A stretch of DNA of 64,000 bases from Conus ventricosus. Its lineage: Eukaryota > Mollusca > Gastropoda > Neogastropoda > Conidae. A model generated the notes under the pieces. It saw only the letters and a program-made list of their open reading frames with translations, was not told the DNA's origin and ran no database searches. The stretch is taken from contig CM031600.1 in NCBI GenBank assembly GCA_018398815.1, forward strand, positions 49,835,872 through 49,899,871, in the 5' to 3' direction. The first letter of the stretch is position 1; each line of letters starts with the position of its first letter. This document shows positions 1 to 9,830 of the stretch, piece by piece. The position numbers and the translations under genes are program-made.

Positions 1-233
1 ACATTTTCAGAAGGTGGGCCAAGTACTTTCTGAGATATTCCATTAAGAAAAATAAACCGTTATGGGCCGTTATAGCCGTTAGTAACGATATAACGGTAAA
101 CTAAAACATCGGGCATCATCTCTGACCTATAACAAACATACCTACAGATTTTCAGAAAGATCGACCCAGTATGTTTTGTCTGAGCGAATGGAACACATTT
201 TGACCACGGCCGGCCGGACGGACGGACGGACCC

Positions 234-235
<2 letters not shown>
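1..235. repeat. Dispersed repeat with CCGTTATA-like motifs, copy 1
   Basis: The segment carries repeated ccgttata/agccgtt motifs, then a block ending in a GACGGACGGAC tract. A second copy at about 23057-23285 matches through the same landmarks (cattttcagaagg, tactttctgagatatt, gaccacgg). It ends in a C-run and AC tract at 225-263. No coding capacity is visible. The family is unknown to me. Confidence 0.75.
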
Positions 236-264
<29 letters not shown>

Positions 265-267
265 AAC

Positions 268-328
268 ATTTCTTCGTTTCCATTGTAAAGTACTCCCTGT
301 TATATCAGAACTGGGAGTACAACAAGGT

Positions 329-363
<35 letters not shown>

Positions 364-1633
364 CTTGGAAAAGATGAAGAAGAGAACAGAGACAAAGGAA
401 GTTGAGAAAGAACCGAGTAAAACAGAGATCGCCGTAGTGGCGGCGCATGTTTTCGCTGTGGTCGTGTTAATAAGATTAGGCAGGAACAGGGCACCACAGG
501 AACTAAATAATGCATATGGAAGAACCAGAATAACCACAGAGAGATAATTCACAGGTCTCTGTTAGAACCGCTTCGGATAACACATGGACTTAACAGCCAT
601 GAGTAAGATGATTTGTATGACCGTTAAATGAAGAGAATAAATTGCATGAATTATTGTATGACTGCAGACATTTGTTGCTTAAGAACCAGAGGAAACAGCT
701 GTGTGAGTTAAGGCCTTTTTTTCGTAGAATGATTTGCATGAACTATTGTATGATTGTTTACAGTTTTAAATGATCATAGCAGGGAACATATTTTCAGCTT
801 CCATCGCAGAAGGAAACCATACTGCATTATTTTGTCTCTCTGTCCTTCGTCGTTGTCTCCCCATCCCTCATCTCCTCCATTTTCCCCAATACTCTGTTGT
901 TGTTGGTGTTGGTGTTGTTCTTTTGGTTCTATGATTCTGTATACACATTGCGAGTGGTCGTTTCCGTCTTTGTTCTTCTTTGCGAATAAAGTTATGAGAA
1001 ATAGGCCTATAACCTCATGAAACAGTGTCACTTTCATGAAGGAGGCGTCACTGGGGACTACTATATATTGCTACACCAAAATATGCTAAGGCAGGTCAGA
1101 GGGTGTGAGAGTTATGAATATATGAATAGATAAGTCAATGAGTAAATACAAAGAGATTTCGGACGTGGATATCAGGGACTAGACATGACCTAACACGCTG
1201 GTCAGGTTCTGGTGCCAAGCTCACACGAACTGCACTACTGTAACTGTGTTATCAAAATCAAAGACATTCAAACACATAAAATCTTCTGACATTAAGTAGT
1301 TTTAAATCTAGGTTAATAGGGGGAGATAAGCATTCATATCTGCAGTGGTAGATAATTCTGTCTAACAAACAGTATGTGCTTGAGTAGGTGAATGGGGAAT
1401 AATAAATGCTTCTCAAAACCGAAAAGGCAGAGGACTCAAGTTATCACTTTCGAGGTCACCGAGGAGAAAGAGTCAGGTTTCGAAATACCGGTATCTGACC
1501 AGAAGTTATGATATGTTAGTGAGTTTTCTCCCCTTTGGAGATTGTCTCCCACTTGGAGACTAAAAGCTTGCTGAAGGCTCATTTTGAGAAGCATGTATTA
1601 TTCCCCATTCACCCACTCAAGCACATACTGTTA
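268..1633 (+). repeat. Duplicated segment, copy 1 (partner 26848-28190)
   Basis: From the G-tract flank through the ATGAGAAATAGGCCTATAA landmark to the fold-back element, this segment matches 26848-28190 in the same order with small indels and substitutions. Open frames inside differ between copies and look like chance. Both copies include a CT/GTT-rich patch near 860-925. Read by eye, this is one of two segments of the window present twice; the other is 35.7-47.3 kb versus 57.4-64 kb. Confidence 0.85.
329..363 (+). repeat. Poly-G tract, 35 bp
   Basis: Uninterrupted run of G. The equivalent tract in the partner copy (26903-26923) is 21 bp, so length varies between copies. Confidence 0.95.
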
Positions 1634-1686
1634 GTTAGGCAGAATTATCTACCACTGCAGATATGAATGCTTATCTCCCCCTATTT
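1315..1686. mobile_element. Fold-back (terminal inverted repeat) element
   Basis: Arms of about 104 bp at 1315-1418 and 1582-1686 are near-perfect reverse complements. They share GGGGGAGATAAGCATTC, TATCTGCAGTGGTAGAT and AATGGGGAATAATA. A ~163-bp centre contains a smaller GAGATTGTCTCC / GGAGAC inverted motif. No transposase is present. The structure fits a fold-back or MITE-like non-autonomous element. Related copies lie at 2180-2320, 27877-28190 and, degraded, through 29.5-32.1 kb. I could not define a target-site duplication. Confidence 0.7.
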
Positions 1687-2590
1687 CTTCAATCTAAGAC
1701 ATAAGAGCAAGCTTTGTTTATAACTGAATATTGTTTGCAGTCATGGCAACACCAAACTGTTCTGTAAGTTGCTGGAATGGTGCTCAGTTACGTAACCTTG
1801 GAATTTACTAGTTTCTTGTAATTCAGTCCCTTGCGGATTCATTTCAAGAACTGGCCCTCACCACTTGTGTCTTAAGAGGTTATCTTTTTATATTTTCTAC
1901 TTTTCGCAAGAAAATGTAGCTTGCTTTGCTGTTTCATGATTTTCTTTTGCTTCTTAGGTGCACCTTTGGTTGGATTTTTGAAAACTCAACAAACATACTA
2001 CGTTATTGCACACCAGCCTTTTTCTGGGATAGCATTCTGCTTAAAACCGAAAAGGCAGAGGACTCAAGTTATCACTTTCCGAGGTCACCAGGAGAAACAA
2101 TCAGGTTTCGAAATACGGTATTTGAGCAGGAGTTATGATATGTTTAGTAAGTTTTCTCCCTTTTGACGATTGTCTCCCCTTGAGACTATGAGCTTGCTGA
2201 AGGTTCATTTGAGAAGCATTTATTATTCCCCATTCACCTACTCAAGCACACACTGTTAGTTAGGCAGAAATTATCTACCACTGCAGATATGAATGCTTAT
2301 CTCAACCTATTTCTTCAATCTAAGACATAAGAGCAAGCTTTTTTTAATACTTAATAATGTTTTGGCAGTCTTGCAACACCAAACTGTTTGTAAGTTGCTG
2401 GAATGGTGCTCAGTTACTTAACTGGGAATTTATATTTCTTGTAATTCAGTCCCTTGCGGATTCATTTCAAGAACTGACCCTCACCACTTGTGTCTTAAGA
2501 GGTTATCTTTTTCTATTTTCTATTTTCTATTTTTTTCTGCTCTATAAGTTGCTAGAATGGTACTCAGTTACTTATCCTGAAATTCGAGAG
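1414..2590 (+). repeat. Tandem repeat, ~629-bp unit, about 1.9 copies (family F)
   Basis: The landmark AACCGAAAAGGCAGAGGACT occurs at about 1417 and 2046, and taagacataagagcaagctt at 1694 and 2322, giving a period near 629 bp. Each unit includes the right arm of the fold-back element, so fold-back and tandem unit are parts of one larger family. Short open frames (for example 1921-2166) show no recognisable domain. Confidence 0.8.
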
Positions 2591-2591
2591 C

Positions 2592-5421
2592 GATTATGAT
2601 GGTTCCCTCGGGCAGCTAGTGAAGGGCTTCTCATAGTTATAATATATTCCCCCATTTTCTTCATCTTCAAAATTTTTTTTTTTTAAGTTCAAATCTTTGC
2701 CAGGTCGTTGCTATAACGACTGAAGAATTGTTGGCCTGCACTTGTTTTCCCCCACTACTTAATTGTTCAGCATTCTATTGTTTGGTCAATCAGTGGGAGA
2801 TTGCATCTCTTAAGAGATCCAAGTAAAGGTTGTTCTGTACAATTCTTAGCCACTCACAATGCTTGGGTTATTGAACAGCAGAGCTGACCACTCAGACTGT
2901 TCCATATCTTTTGACCTCCCTTGCATCCTTGAATGGATCCTCAAGCATAGGCTCAAAGATTGTCCCCTACATTTTATACTGTTTGAATAATGCTTTTAGT
3001 TTTTCAGCAACTTTTTTCCTATCCACACCTTTGTTTTGTTCCATTTTACTACCCTTCACTGGCTGCTTTGGGGGTGCTGTTGGATTCTTTTTTTGAACCC
3101 TTGGCAGTGAAACACCACAGAATTATGGACTGTGGTGTGTCTCTGTTTGACACCGGGAGCACAGACACGGTCGGCCGTGTCTCCCTGGTGGGTCCGATCC
3201 GGTGGACGAGGGGCCTGGGAGCAGGCAATACAGATGGATGTGCCTTCGAGAGAGATTATGATGGTTCCCTCAGGCAGCTAGTGAAGGGCTTCTCATAGTT
3301 ATAATATATTCCCCCATTTTCTTCATCTTCAAAATTTTTTTTTTTTTTAAGTTCAAATCTTTGCCGGGTCGTTGCTATAACGACTGAAGAATTGTTGGCC
3401 TGCACTTGTTTTCCCCCACTACTTAATTGTTCAGCATTCTATTGTTTGGTCAATCAGTGGGAGATTGCATCTCTTAAGAGATCCAAGTAAAGGTTGTTCT
3501 GTACAATTCTTAGCCACTCACAATGCTTGGGTTATTGAACAGCAGAGCTGACCACTCAGACTGTTCCATATCTTTTGACCTCCCTTGCATCCTTGAATGG
3601 ATCTTCAAGCATAGGCTCAAAGATTGTCCTCTACATTTTATACTGTTTGAATAATGCTATTAGTTTTTCAGCAACTTTTTTCAATCCACACCTTTGTTTT
3701 TTTCCATTTTACTACCCTTCGCTGGTTGCTTTGGGGGTGCTGTTGGATTCTTTTTTGAACCCTTGGCGGTGAGAACACCACAGAATTATGGACTGTGGTG
3801 TGTCTCTGTTTGACACCGGGAGCACAGACACGGTCGGCCGTGTCTCCCTGGTGGGTCCGATCCGGCGGACGAGGGGCCTGGGAGCAGGCAATACAGATGG
3901 ATGTGCCTTCGAGAGAGATTATGATGGTTCCCTTGGGCAGCTAGTGAAGGGCTTCTCATAGTTATAATATATTCCCCCATTTTCTTCATCTTCAATTTTT
4001 TTTTTTTTAAGTTCAAATTTTTGCCGGGTCGTTGCTATAACGACTGAAGAATTGTTGGCCTGCACTTGTTTTCCCCCACTACTTAATTGTTCAGCATTCT
4101 ATTGTTTGGTCAATCAGTGGTAGATTGCATCTCTTAAGAGATCCAAGTAAAGGTTGTTCTGTACAATTCTTAGCCACTCACAATGCTTGGGTTATTGAAC
4201 AGCAGAGCTGACCACTCAGACTGTTCCATATCTTTTGACCTCCCTTGCATCCTTGAATGGATCTTCAAGCATAGGCTCAAAGATTGTCCTCTACATTTTA
4301 TACTGTTTGAATAATGCTTTTAGTTTTTCAGCAACTTTTTTCCAATCCACACCTTTGTTTTGTTCCATTTTACTACCCTTCGCTGGTTGCTTTGGGGGTG
4401 CTGTTGGATTCTTTTTTGAACCATTGGCAGTGAGAACACCACAGAATTATGGACTGTGGTGTGTCTCTGTTTGACACCAGGAGCACAGACACGGTCGGCC
4501 GTGTCTTCCTGGTGGGTTCGATCCGGCGGACGAGGGGCCTGGGAGCAGGCAATACAGATGATGTGCCTTCGAGAGAGATTATGATGGTTCCCTCAGGCAG
4601 CTAGTGAAGGGCTTCTCATAGTTATAATATATTCCCCCATTTTCTTCATCTTCAAATTTTTTTTTTTTTTAAGTTCAAATCTTTGCCGGGTCGTTGCTAT
4701 AACGACTGAAGAATTGTTGGCCTGCACTTGTTTTCCCCCACTACTTAATTGTTCAGCATTCTATTGTTTGGTCAATCAGTGGGAGCTTGCATCTCTTAAG
4801 AGATCCAAGTAAAGGTTGTTCTGTACAATTCTTAGCCACTCACAATGCTTGGGTTATTGAACAGCAGAACTGACCACTCAGACTGTTCCATATCTTTTGA
4901 CCTCCCTTGCATCCTTGAATGGATCTTCAAGCATAGGCTCAAAGATTGTCCTCTACATTTTATACTGTTTGAATAATGCTTTTAGTTTTTCAGCAACTTT
5001 TTTCCAATCCACACCTTTGTTTTGTTCCATTTTACTACCCTTCGCTGGTTGCTTTGGGGTGCTGTTGGATTCTTTTTTGAACCATTGGCGGTGAGAACAC
5101 CACAGAATTATGGACTGTGGTGTGTCTCTGTTTGACACCGGGAGCACAGACACGGTCGGCCGTGTCTCCCTGGTGGGTTCGATCCGGCGGACGAGGGACC
5201 TGGGAGCAGGCAATACAGATGGATGTTCCTTCAAGAGAGATTATGATGGTTCCCTCAGGCAGCTAGCGAAGGGCTTCTCATAGTTATAATAATTATATTC
5301 CCCCATTTTCTTCATCTTCAAAATTTTTTTTTTTTAAGTTCAAATCTTTGCCAGGTCGTTGCTATAACGACTGAAGAATTGTTGGCCTGCACTTGTTTTC
5401 CCCCACTACTTAATTGTTCAG

Positions 5422-5424
<3 letters not shown>
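2592..5424 (+). repeat. Tandem array of ~662-bp units, about 4.3 copies (family H)
   Basis: GATTATGATGGTTCCCT begins at 2592, 3254, 3917, 4577 and 5239, a period of 660-663 bp. Units are very similar; most differences are single bases or T-run length. The last copy stops where a TC tract begins at 5425. A diverged array of the same family sits at 47941-49145. The unit carries a minus-strand coding-like stretch, described separately. Confidence 0.92.
4953..5234 (-). pseudogene. Coding-like relic inside the 662-bp unit
   Basis: The minus strand of this unit has a 93-codon open frame ending in a lysine-rich stretch (DWKKVAEKLKALFKQYKM). Downstream, after a frame change, the strand still reads FEPMLEDPFKDAREVKR. 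The diverged array at 48.5-48.8 kb reads FEPTPEDPPKDAREIKR and KKVAVKLKTLCK at the matching place, so the similarity is at protein level as well as DNA level. This suggests an exon or gene fragment captured and amplified with the repeat. I do not recognise the protein. It could also be chance conservation of a non-coding repeat. Confidence 0.35.
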
Positions 5425-5462
<38 letters not shown>

Positions 5463-5470
5463 AATATATA

Positions 5471-5561
<91 letters not shown>
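5425..5561 (+). repeat. Compound microsatellite TC-TA-TG
   Basis: (TC)n at 5425-5461, (TA)n at 5464-5510 and (GT)n at 5511-5561. It separates the 662-bp array from a LINE fragment. The open frames crossing it are translated repeat. Confidence 0.97.
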
Positions 5562-5562
<1 letters not shown>

Positions 5563-5602
5563 TGCCACTGAGGAAGGCCAGAGGCCAAAAGTCACATCAC
5601 CA
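5560..5602 (+). ncRNA. Degenerate hammerhead-ribozyme-like hairpin
   Basis: CTGAGGA (the CUGANGA core) is followed by AGGCC-AGA-GGCC as a possible stem II, then AAAA where the ribozyme core has GAAA, then GTC. The flanks GTGATG and CATCAC could pair as stem I. The G-to-A change at the invariant GAAA box and the absence of a clear stem III argue that any ribozyme is dead. Hammerheads are known in Penelope-like elements. The call is structural inference only. Confidence 0.25.
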
Positions 5603-6336
5603 AAATTGTGAACACTCACTGATACACATTTATTTTTAGTAGAAACAGTGATCCTATGATTTTTCGTCATTTCTCATTGACATGTATCAATTCATTTGTA
5701 TCTGTCATGGGGAAGGCCCAGTGTCGGTCCACCGCATTTTGTAGAATTTTTCACAATGTACGCCTTGATATTACGCCGATATTTGTCTCGATCTTCCCCT
5801 TCCTTTTAGTTCGAACGTGCGGCCTTTTTTTCTGTTCATGTTCAGATCTGCGAAGTGGCTATGATGTGAAGGCTTCGATTCTGTGTTGCGACCACTGTTT
5901 ACGTTTCTTATCACTGATCCGCCTCATCTGGTTACATTTACGTAGCCAGCCAATGTCTCCATCCGCTCATATTTATCGACGCCTTCGTGCCCAGGAGAGT
6001 ACATGAAATTTCCACTTCCAAGTTCCGCGTTGTTTTATGCCAACCTGGATTTCTCAATTCACTTTCAATGTTTTAAGAACGTTCATCGATTCGATCAGTA
6101 CATGTACTTTTCTATCTGAGATTGCCTCTTGCCAATCTGGACTTCTAAATCAATTTTCCATTTTTGTAATATGTTCATCGATTCAATCAATGCATAAGCT
6201 TTTCTAACTGAGGCTGTTTCATGCCTATGAACCTCCCAATCTCCATCCGTTTTTTTAAGAATGTTGATGGCTGCATTGAGGGCTGTGAACGCCCAAGAAA
6301 AAGGTGAAACAGTCCAACAGGAATCCAGCAACACTT
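5603..6336 (-). pseudogene. LINE fragment: RNase H C-terminal part and tail, decayed
   Basis: Reading the minus strand from 6330 down, pieces of a retrotransposon RNase H domain appear across frames: LIESMNILQK, then YSPGHEGVDKYERMETLAG, then a basic segment ending near KMRWTDTG. This order (D-containing helix, PGHEGV motif, C-terminal tail) matches the widespread jockey-like LINE proteins with RNase H. Many stops and frame changes show a dead copy. Its missing upstream part lies inverted in the adjoining plus-strand fragment. Confidence 0.65.
6035..6300 (-). repeat. ~92-bp tandem repetition inside the LINE RNase H relic
   Basis: GTTCATCGATTCRATCA occurs at 6081 and 6173, with a degraded version at 6263, periods of 92 and 90 bp. 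Each copy re-encodes the LIESMN-like helix on the minus strand. The repetition is internal to the LINE relic and does not belong to an intact protein. Confidence 0.6.
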
Positions 6337-7150
6337 GCCAGTGATGTTAAGAATCTTCTATCAACCCTACCATTCTACAGAACACAAACTGACCACATTG
6401 ACGCTACTTAGGTATAGGCTTCCATGGAATGCTGGCCGTTGTAAAATTACATTGCAAAAGGGACTATCCGCAACAAAAGCAATGGCAGCTAAAAGACTGA
6501 ACACCGACATATCCACTGGCTGTACCAGACATTTGTTTCCAGAGTGATTGATTATGAACTAGGGCTCATAAAGTCATTCCAAAGTAACGTGCTGAACTTA
6601 GGATGCAAAACCAAGTTATGAGATTGATCATGGGAGTACAAAGGACGTACCAACTGAAACTTGCAAAGAAACCACAGTAGATACAAACATATTTCAGAAC
6701 GCTCCAAAATCTCCCAAACCTCCTCCGTGAAGCAGTCGAAGATCATAAATCGGAAATCAGACAACAGCATACAGCTTGTTTGTCAATTGGCAATACTCAA
6801 AATTACCATAGAATGGGAATATATCCGCACATATTTGATTGCCTCTTCCAAACTGACATACTAGGCTGGAAGACGCTATCGACGATGGCCGGAACACAAA
6901 GCTAACGCAGTAATTCTTTGAAGGTCAGAAAATCGGCAAAATGGGAGACATCGTAATATGTACCGAGACTTCAGTGAGGAACAGTAAGTCTGGCTTGGGG
7001 AGCCCAGTGAAGCAAAACGGTCACACAATCCTTGACGACAATACTGTATCTGACTTCACAGCTTCCAGTCTAGCAATGGATGTAAAAGCAGTAATTCAAG
7101 CGCTCCACTGTGTTTCATTCACAAACAAACTTCAAAATCAACAAAGAAGA
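6337..7150 (+). pseudogene. LINE fragment: RT thumb and start of RNase H, decayed
   Basis: Plus-strand frames read pieces typical of the region after the reverse-transcriptase palm of jockey-like LINEs: YRLPWNAGRCKITLQKG, YQTFVSRVIDYELGLI and QNQVMRLIMGVQRTYQL. Further on comes an RNase H start (KSGLGSPVKQNGHTILDDN, then ASSLAMDVKAVIQAL). The acidic position before SKSG is not preserved as DGS. This is the upstream part of the element whose downstream part lies at 5603-6336 on the opposite strand, so the two meet head to head near 6337. Confidence 0.6.
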
Positions 7151-7624
7151 GAAGTATGCAAACAGAAAGAGAGAAAAAAAGGACAGAGCTGGGGACAAAA
7201 GACAGGAAAAGCAAAAGTGTCTATGCCTGTGACTTCTTTGTTCATGATTGCATACAACGGAAGAGAGACGCAGCAGCTAATGCAAGCGGGAGAAAGGGAT
7301 GATCGGAGAAAGTGTGTTTCACTGTCGTCTGTCAATGCTGCCTTGGATCTACACTCTGCGCTGCTTCATATCATAGTCCCCTGAAAATGATAACGCAGTG
7401 ATTTTAATCATACAATTAATTTAATGTTCAGATCGCAGGCAATACCAGGGGACACTAATACTTATAGTCTGACTCACTGTGCCAGGTAATGGCACTAGTT
7501 TTGGGTTTAGCTTAGTTCAGGGAGTGATAAAAAAAGCCCCAACCAGAAGTTCTACTGCTGTTCCATAGCTTCTTCTTCACCCAAAGTTTACAGCTCTCTG
7601 TGCTCCGACAGTGAGTAGGCAAAC
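7151..7624. other. No recognisable feature
   Basis: AT-rich sequence with chance open frames; the frame from 6941 runs to 7384 but loses similarity to RNase H after about 7130. No repeat or RNA was recognised here. Confidence 0.5.
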
Positions 7625-8628
7625 TGGTGGGAGGTTAATGGTGGAAATCTCATATTTGTATTAAAAATCACCAACACAACTTTCCTTCATCTCCTTCAGT
7701 TCCCTATTTTCATCATCCCTCCTTCTCATTACTATGCTTATCACGTGTCTCATTCTCCATGGTTACCAAATATGTCAGCAGTGCCTCGGGCCTTGACGAA
7801 AACAAACACTTTCCTTATTAGCTTTTATAGACCTATATTTTTTTAAAATTATTATTTAAAGATTCTTACCGGGTTTCTCGCTAATTCTTCTTTTTTGGTT
7901 TTTGCCTTTTTCTTTTTTATATTCTAAACATCGATCCAGTTTTCTTTTTGTCGTCGTTTAATTTTCTTCCTCTTTTATTATTATTTTTTCTTCTTTCTTT
8001 TTTTCGTGTTGTTGCTTGGTTTGGGGTATTTTGTGTTTCCTGTGACCCAGTTTGTTACTGTTTTTTTCTTCGTTATTTATTTATTTATTTTTTAGTTTCT
8101 AAGAGAAACCAGGGATGCGACTCTTTAAAGAGGAAGAAATAATGATATTAGAAGGAAAGATTTCTAATAAAGAAAGAAGGATAGGAAGAAAAAACCTCCA
8201 TTAAGGAGTTTTTAGAGGATCTGATAATCAGGTAAAACGGAAGCAACGCAATGCAGCGATTGAATAATTCATGTGCGAGAAACAAAAGATGATCAAGGTA
8301 AGCGGAAGCTTTACTGCCCCTGTTAACACTTCTGGGATATATAGGCTTTGCAAACCACATTGTTTCAGGAAAATGTGGACATATGTACTCTAATATCTGT
8401 GATGCAATAGCATCATTATGGCATATACTGTCGTCTGTTTCATAAGACAGTAGAAATTTGAGCTTGCTTTTATGTGCAAAGGGCGACAACAGAAATATGA
8501 ACGAACATATTCTTAAGAATACGGCGATGTTTTCCTTTATTCTTTAACTCGTTGCTGCATGCGCACCATAGCTAACCTGCAGATGGGGAATGAGAGATGA
8601 ATCGGAATGGGAGTGAAGGGTTTGTGTT

Positions 8629-8630
<2 letters not shown>

Positions 8631-8659
<29 letters not shown>
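8631..8659 (+). repeat. Poly-G tract, 29 bp
   Basis: Uninterrupted G-run within a family K unit. A C-run of about 19 bp lies at 8991-9009 in the same unit. Confidence 0.95.
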
Positions 8660-8661
<2 letters not shown>

Positions 8662-9152
8662 AAGAGAGGAAAGTACTGGGATTCTCATATTTGTATTAAA
8701 AATGAATGTCAATACTTTCATAAAATCTCCATCTTTTCTTTTCCTATCTGACTCTCCCGCCTCCCTCTTACTCTTCCATCACTCCATCCATGCACTCTAT
8801 TTTACGACCTGCATTGCTTTCCATTACTTACAATATGATAGCAGAGCCCAAGGCTTCGAAGGAAGCAACAATCTTTTGATGCTTTCGTCAGTAATTAGCA
8901 TCAAGTTGGTCTGAGTTTTTTTTCCCTTCCTTTACAAATTCTTCTGGGCACAGTTTTTCTCTCTCTGTTTCTTTCTTTCTTTTCTGTTCCCCCCCCCCCC
9001 CCCCCCCCTGCTTTCATGTGTCTTTTATCTGTTTTTATTTTCCTGCTTCTTTCTTCCTGTTCTACCTCGGTGTTTTGTTTGTTTGTTTGTTTTAAATATA
9101 CAGGGGTCACTTCCTTTTTGGTGTTTCCTGCGAAGCTTTATTTCTTCTGTTA

Positions 9153-9154
<2 letters not shown>

Positions 9155-9244
<90 letters not shown>
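9155..9244 (+). repeat. (TC)n microsatellite
   Basis: About 90 bp of TC with a few interruptions, placed in the T/C-rich half of the family K unit. Confidence 0.97.
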
Positions 9245-9245
<1 letters not shown>

Positions 9246-9830
9246 ACAGACGATGACAAATACGACTTAAAAACGAAAGAAAACAGAAAGGAAAACAAGT
9301 GGAAAAAAGTAATGAAAAACGAGAATCATAGTGCACTGTGTACGAGGTTTGCGTCTGTACGCTGCACTTAGACAAGGCAGGAGGAAAGCGGCGCAGCGGC
9401 TGAATAAAACATGAGGAAGAAAAACAAGATGATCAGAGAAATTGGGATTTCCACTGTCCATTGTCAAGATTGCCTCGGATACATGGATTGCCGCAAACTA
9501 TGTTTCTAGAGAAAATGTGAACATGATGGTTGATGGGGTTTTTTGTTTGTTTGTTTTTGTCTTTGTCCAATATGGCAGTGTCTTGAGGCAGTAATATGGC
9601 GAGTTTCACTGAAGTTGTTTCACGCAAAACCGTTATTTTAGGTTTCGACTGCAATGCCCAACAATAGAAAATAATCAATGGAACTAATCTTAAAACATAT
9701 TTCAAGCCTATAAAAACTACACAGGCTTGCTCAATGGCGAGTTGCCGGGGCGAAAATGATGTCTGAATTCCTAAATATTTAAAAAATCACAATTATCATT
9801 CTCATGGATCTTCTCTCATCTCCGTCTTTT

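Larger units (their letters stand above)
7625..9790 (+). repeat. Tandem ~1.05-kb repeat units (family K)
   Basis: Landmarks repeat in order: GTATTAAAAATSA (about 7660, 8690; degraded near 9770), a pyrimidine-rich block, AGCAGTGCC..AGGC, TTCGTCAGTAATTAGCATCAAG, then GCAATGCAGCGRYTGAATAA (about 8249 and 9390) and TRTTTCWRGARAAAATGTG. Spacing is near 1.03-1.08 kb. Similar units recur at 16.6-20.2 kb and 56.5-58.1 kb. No protein domain was found; short frames differ from copy to copy. Confidence 0.7.
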
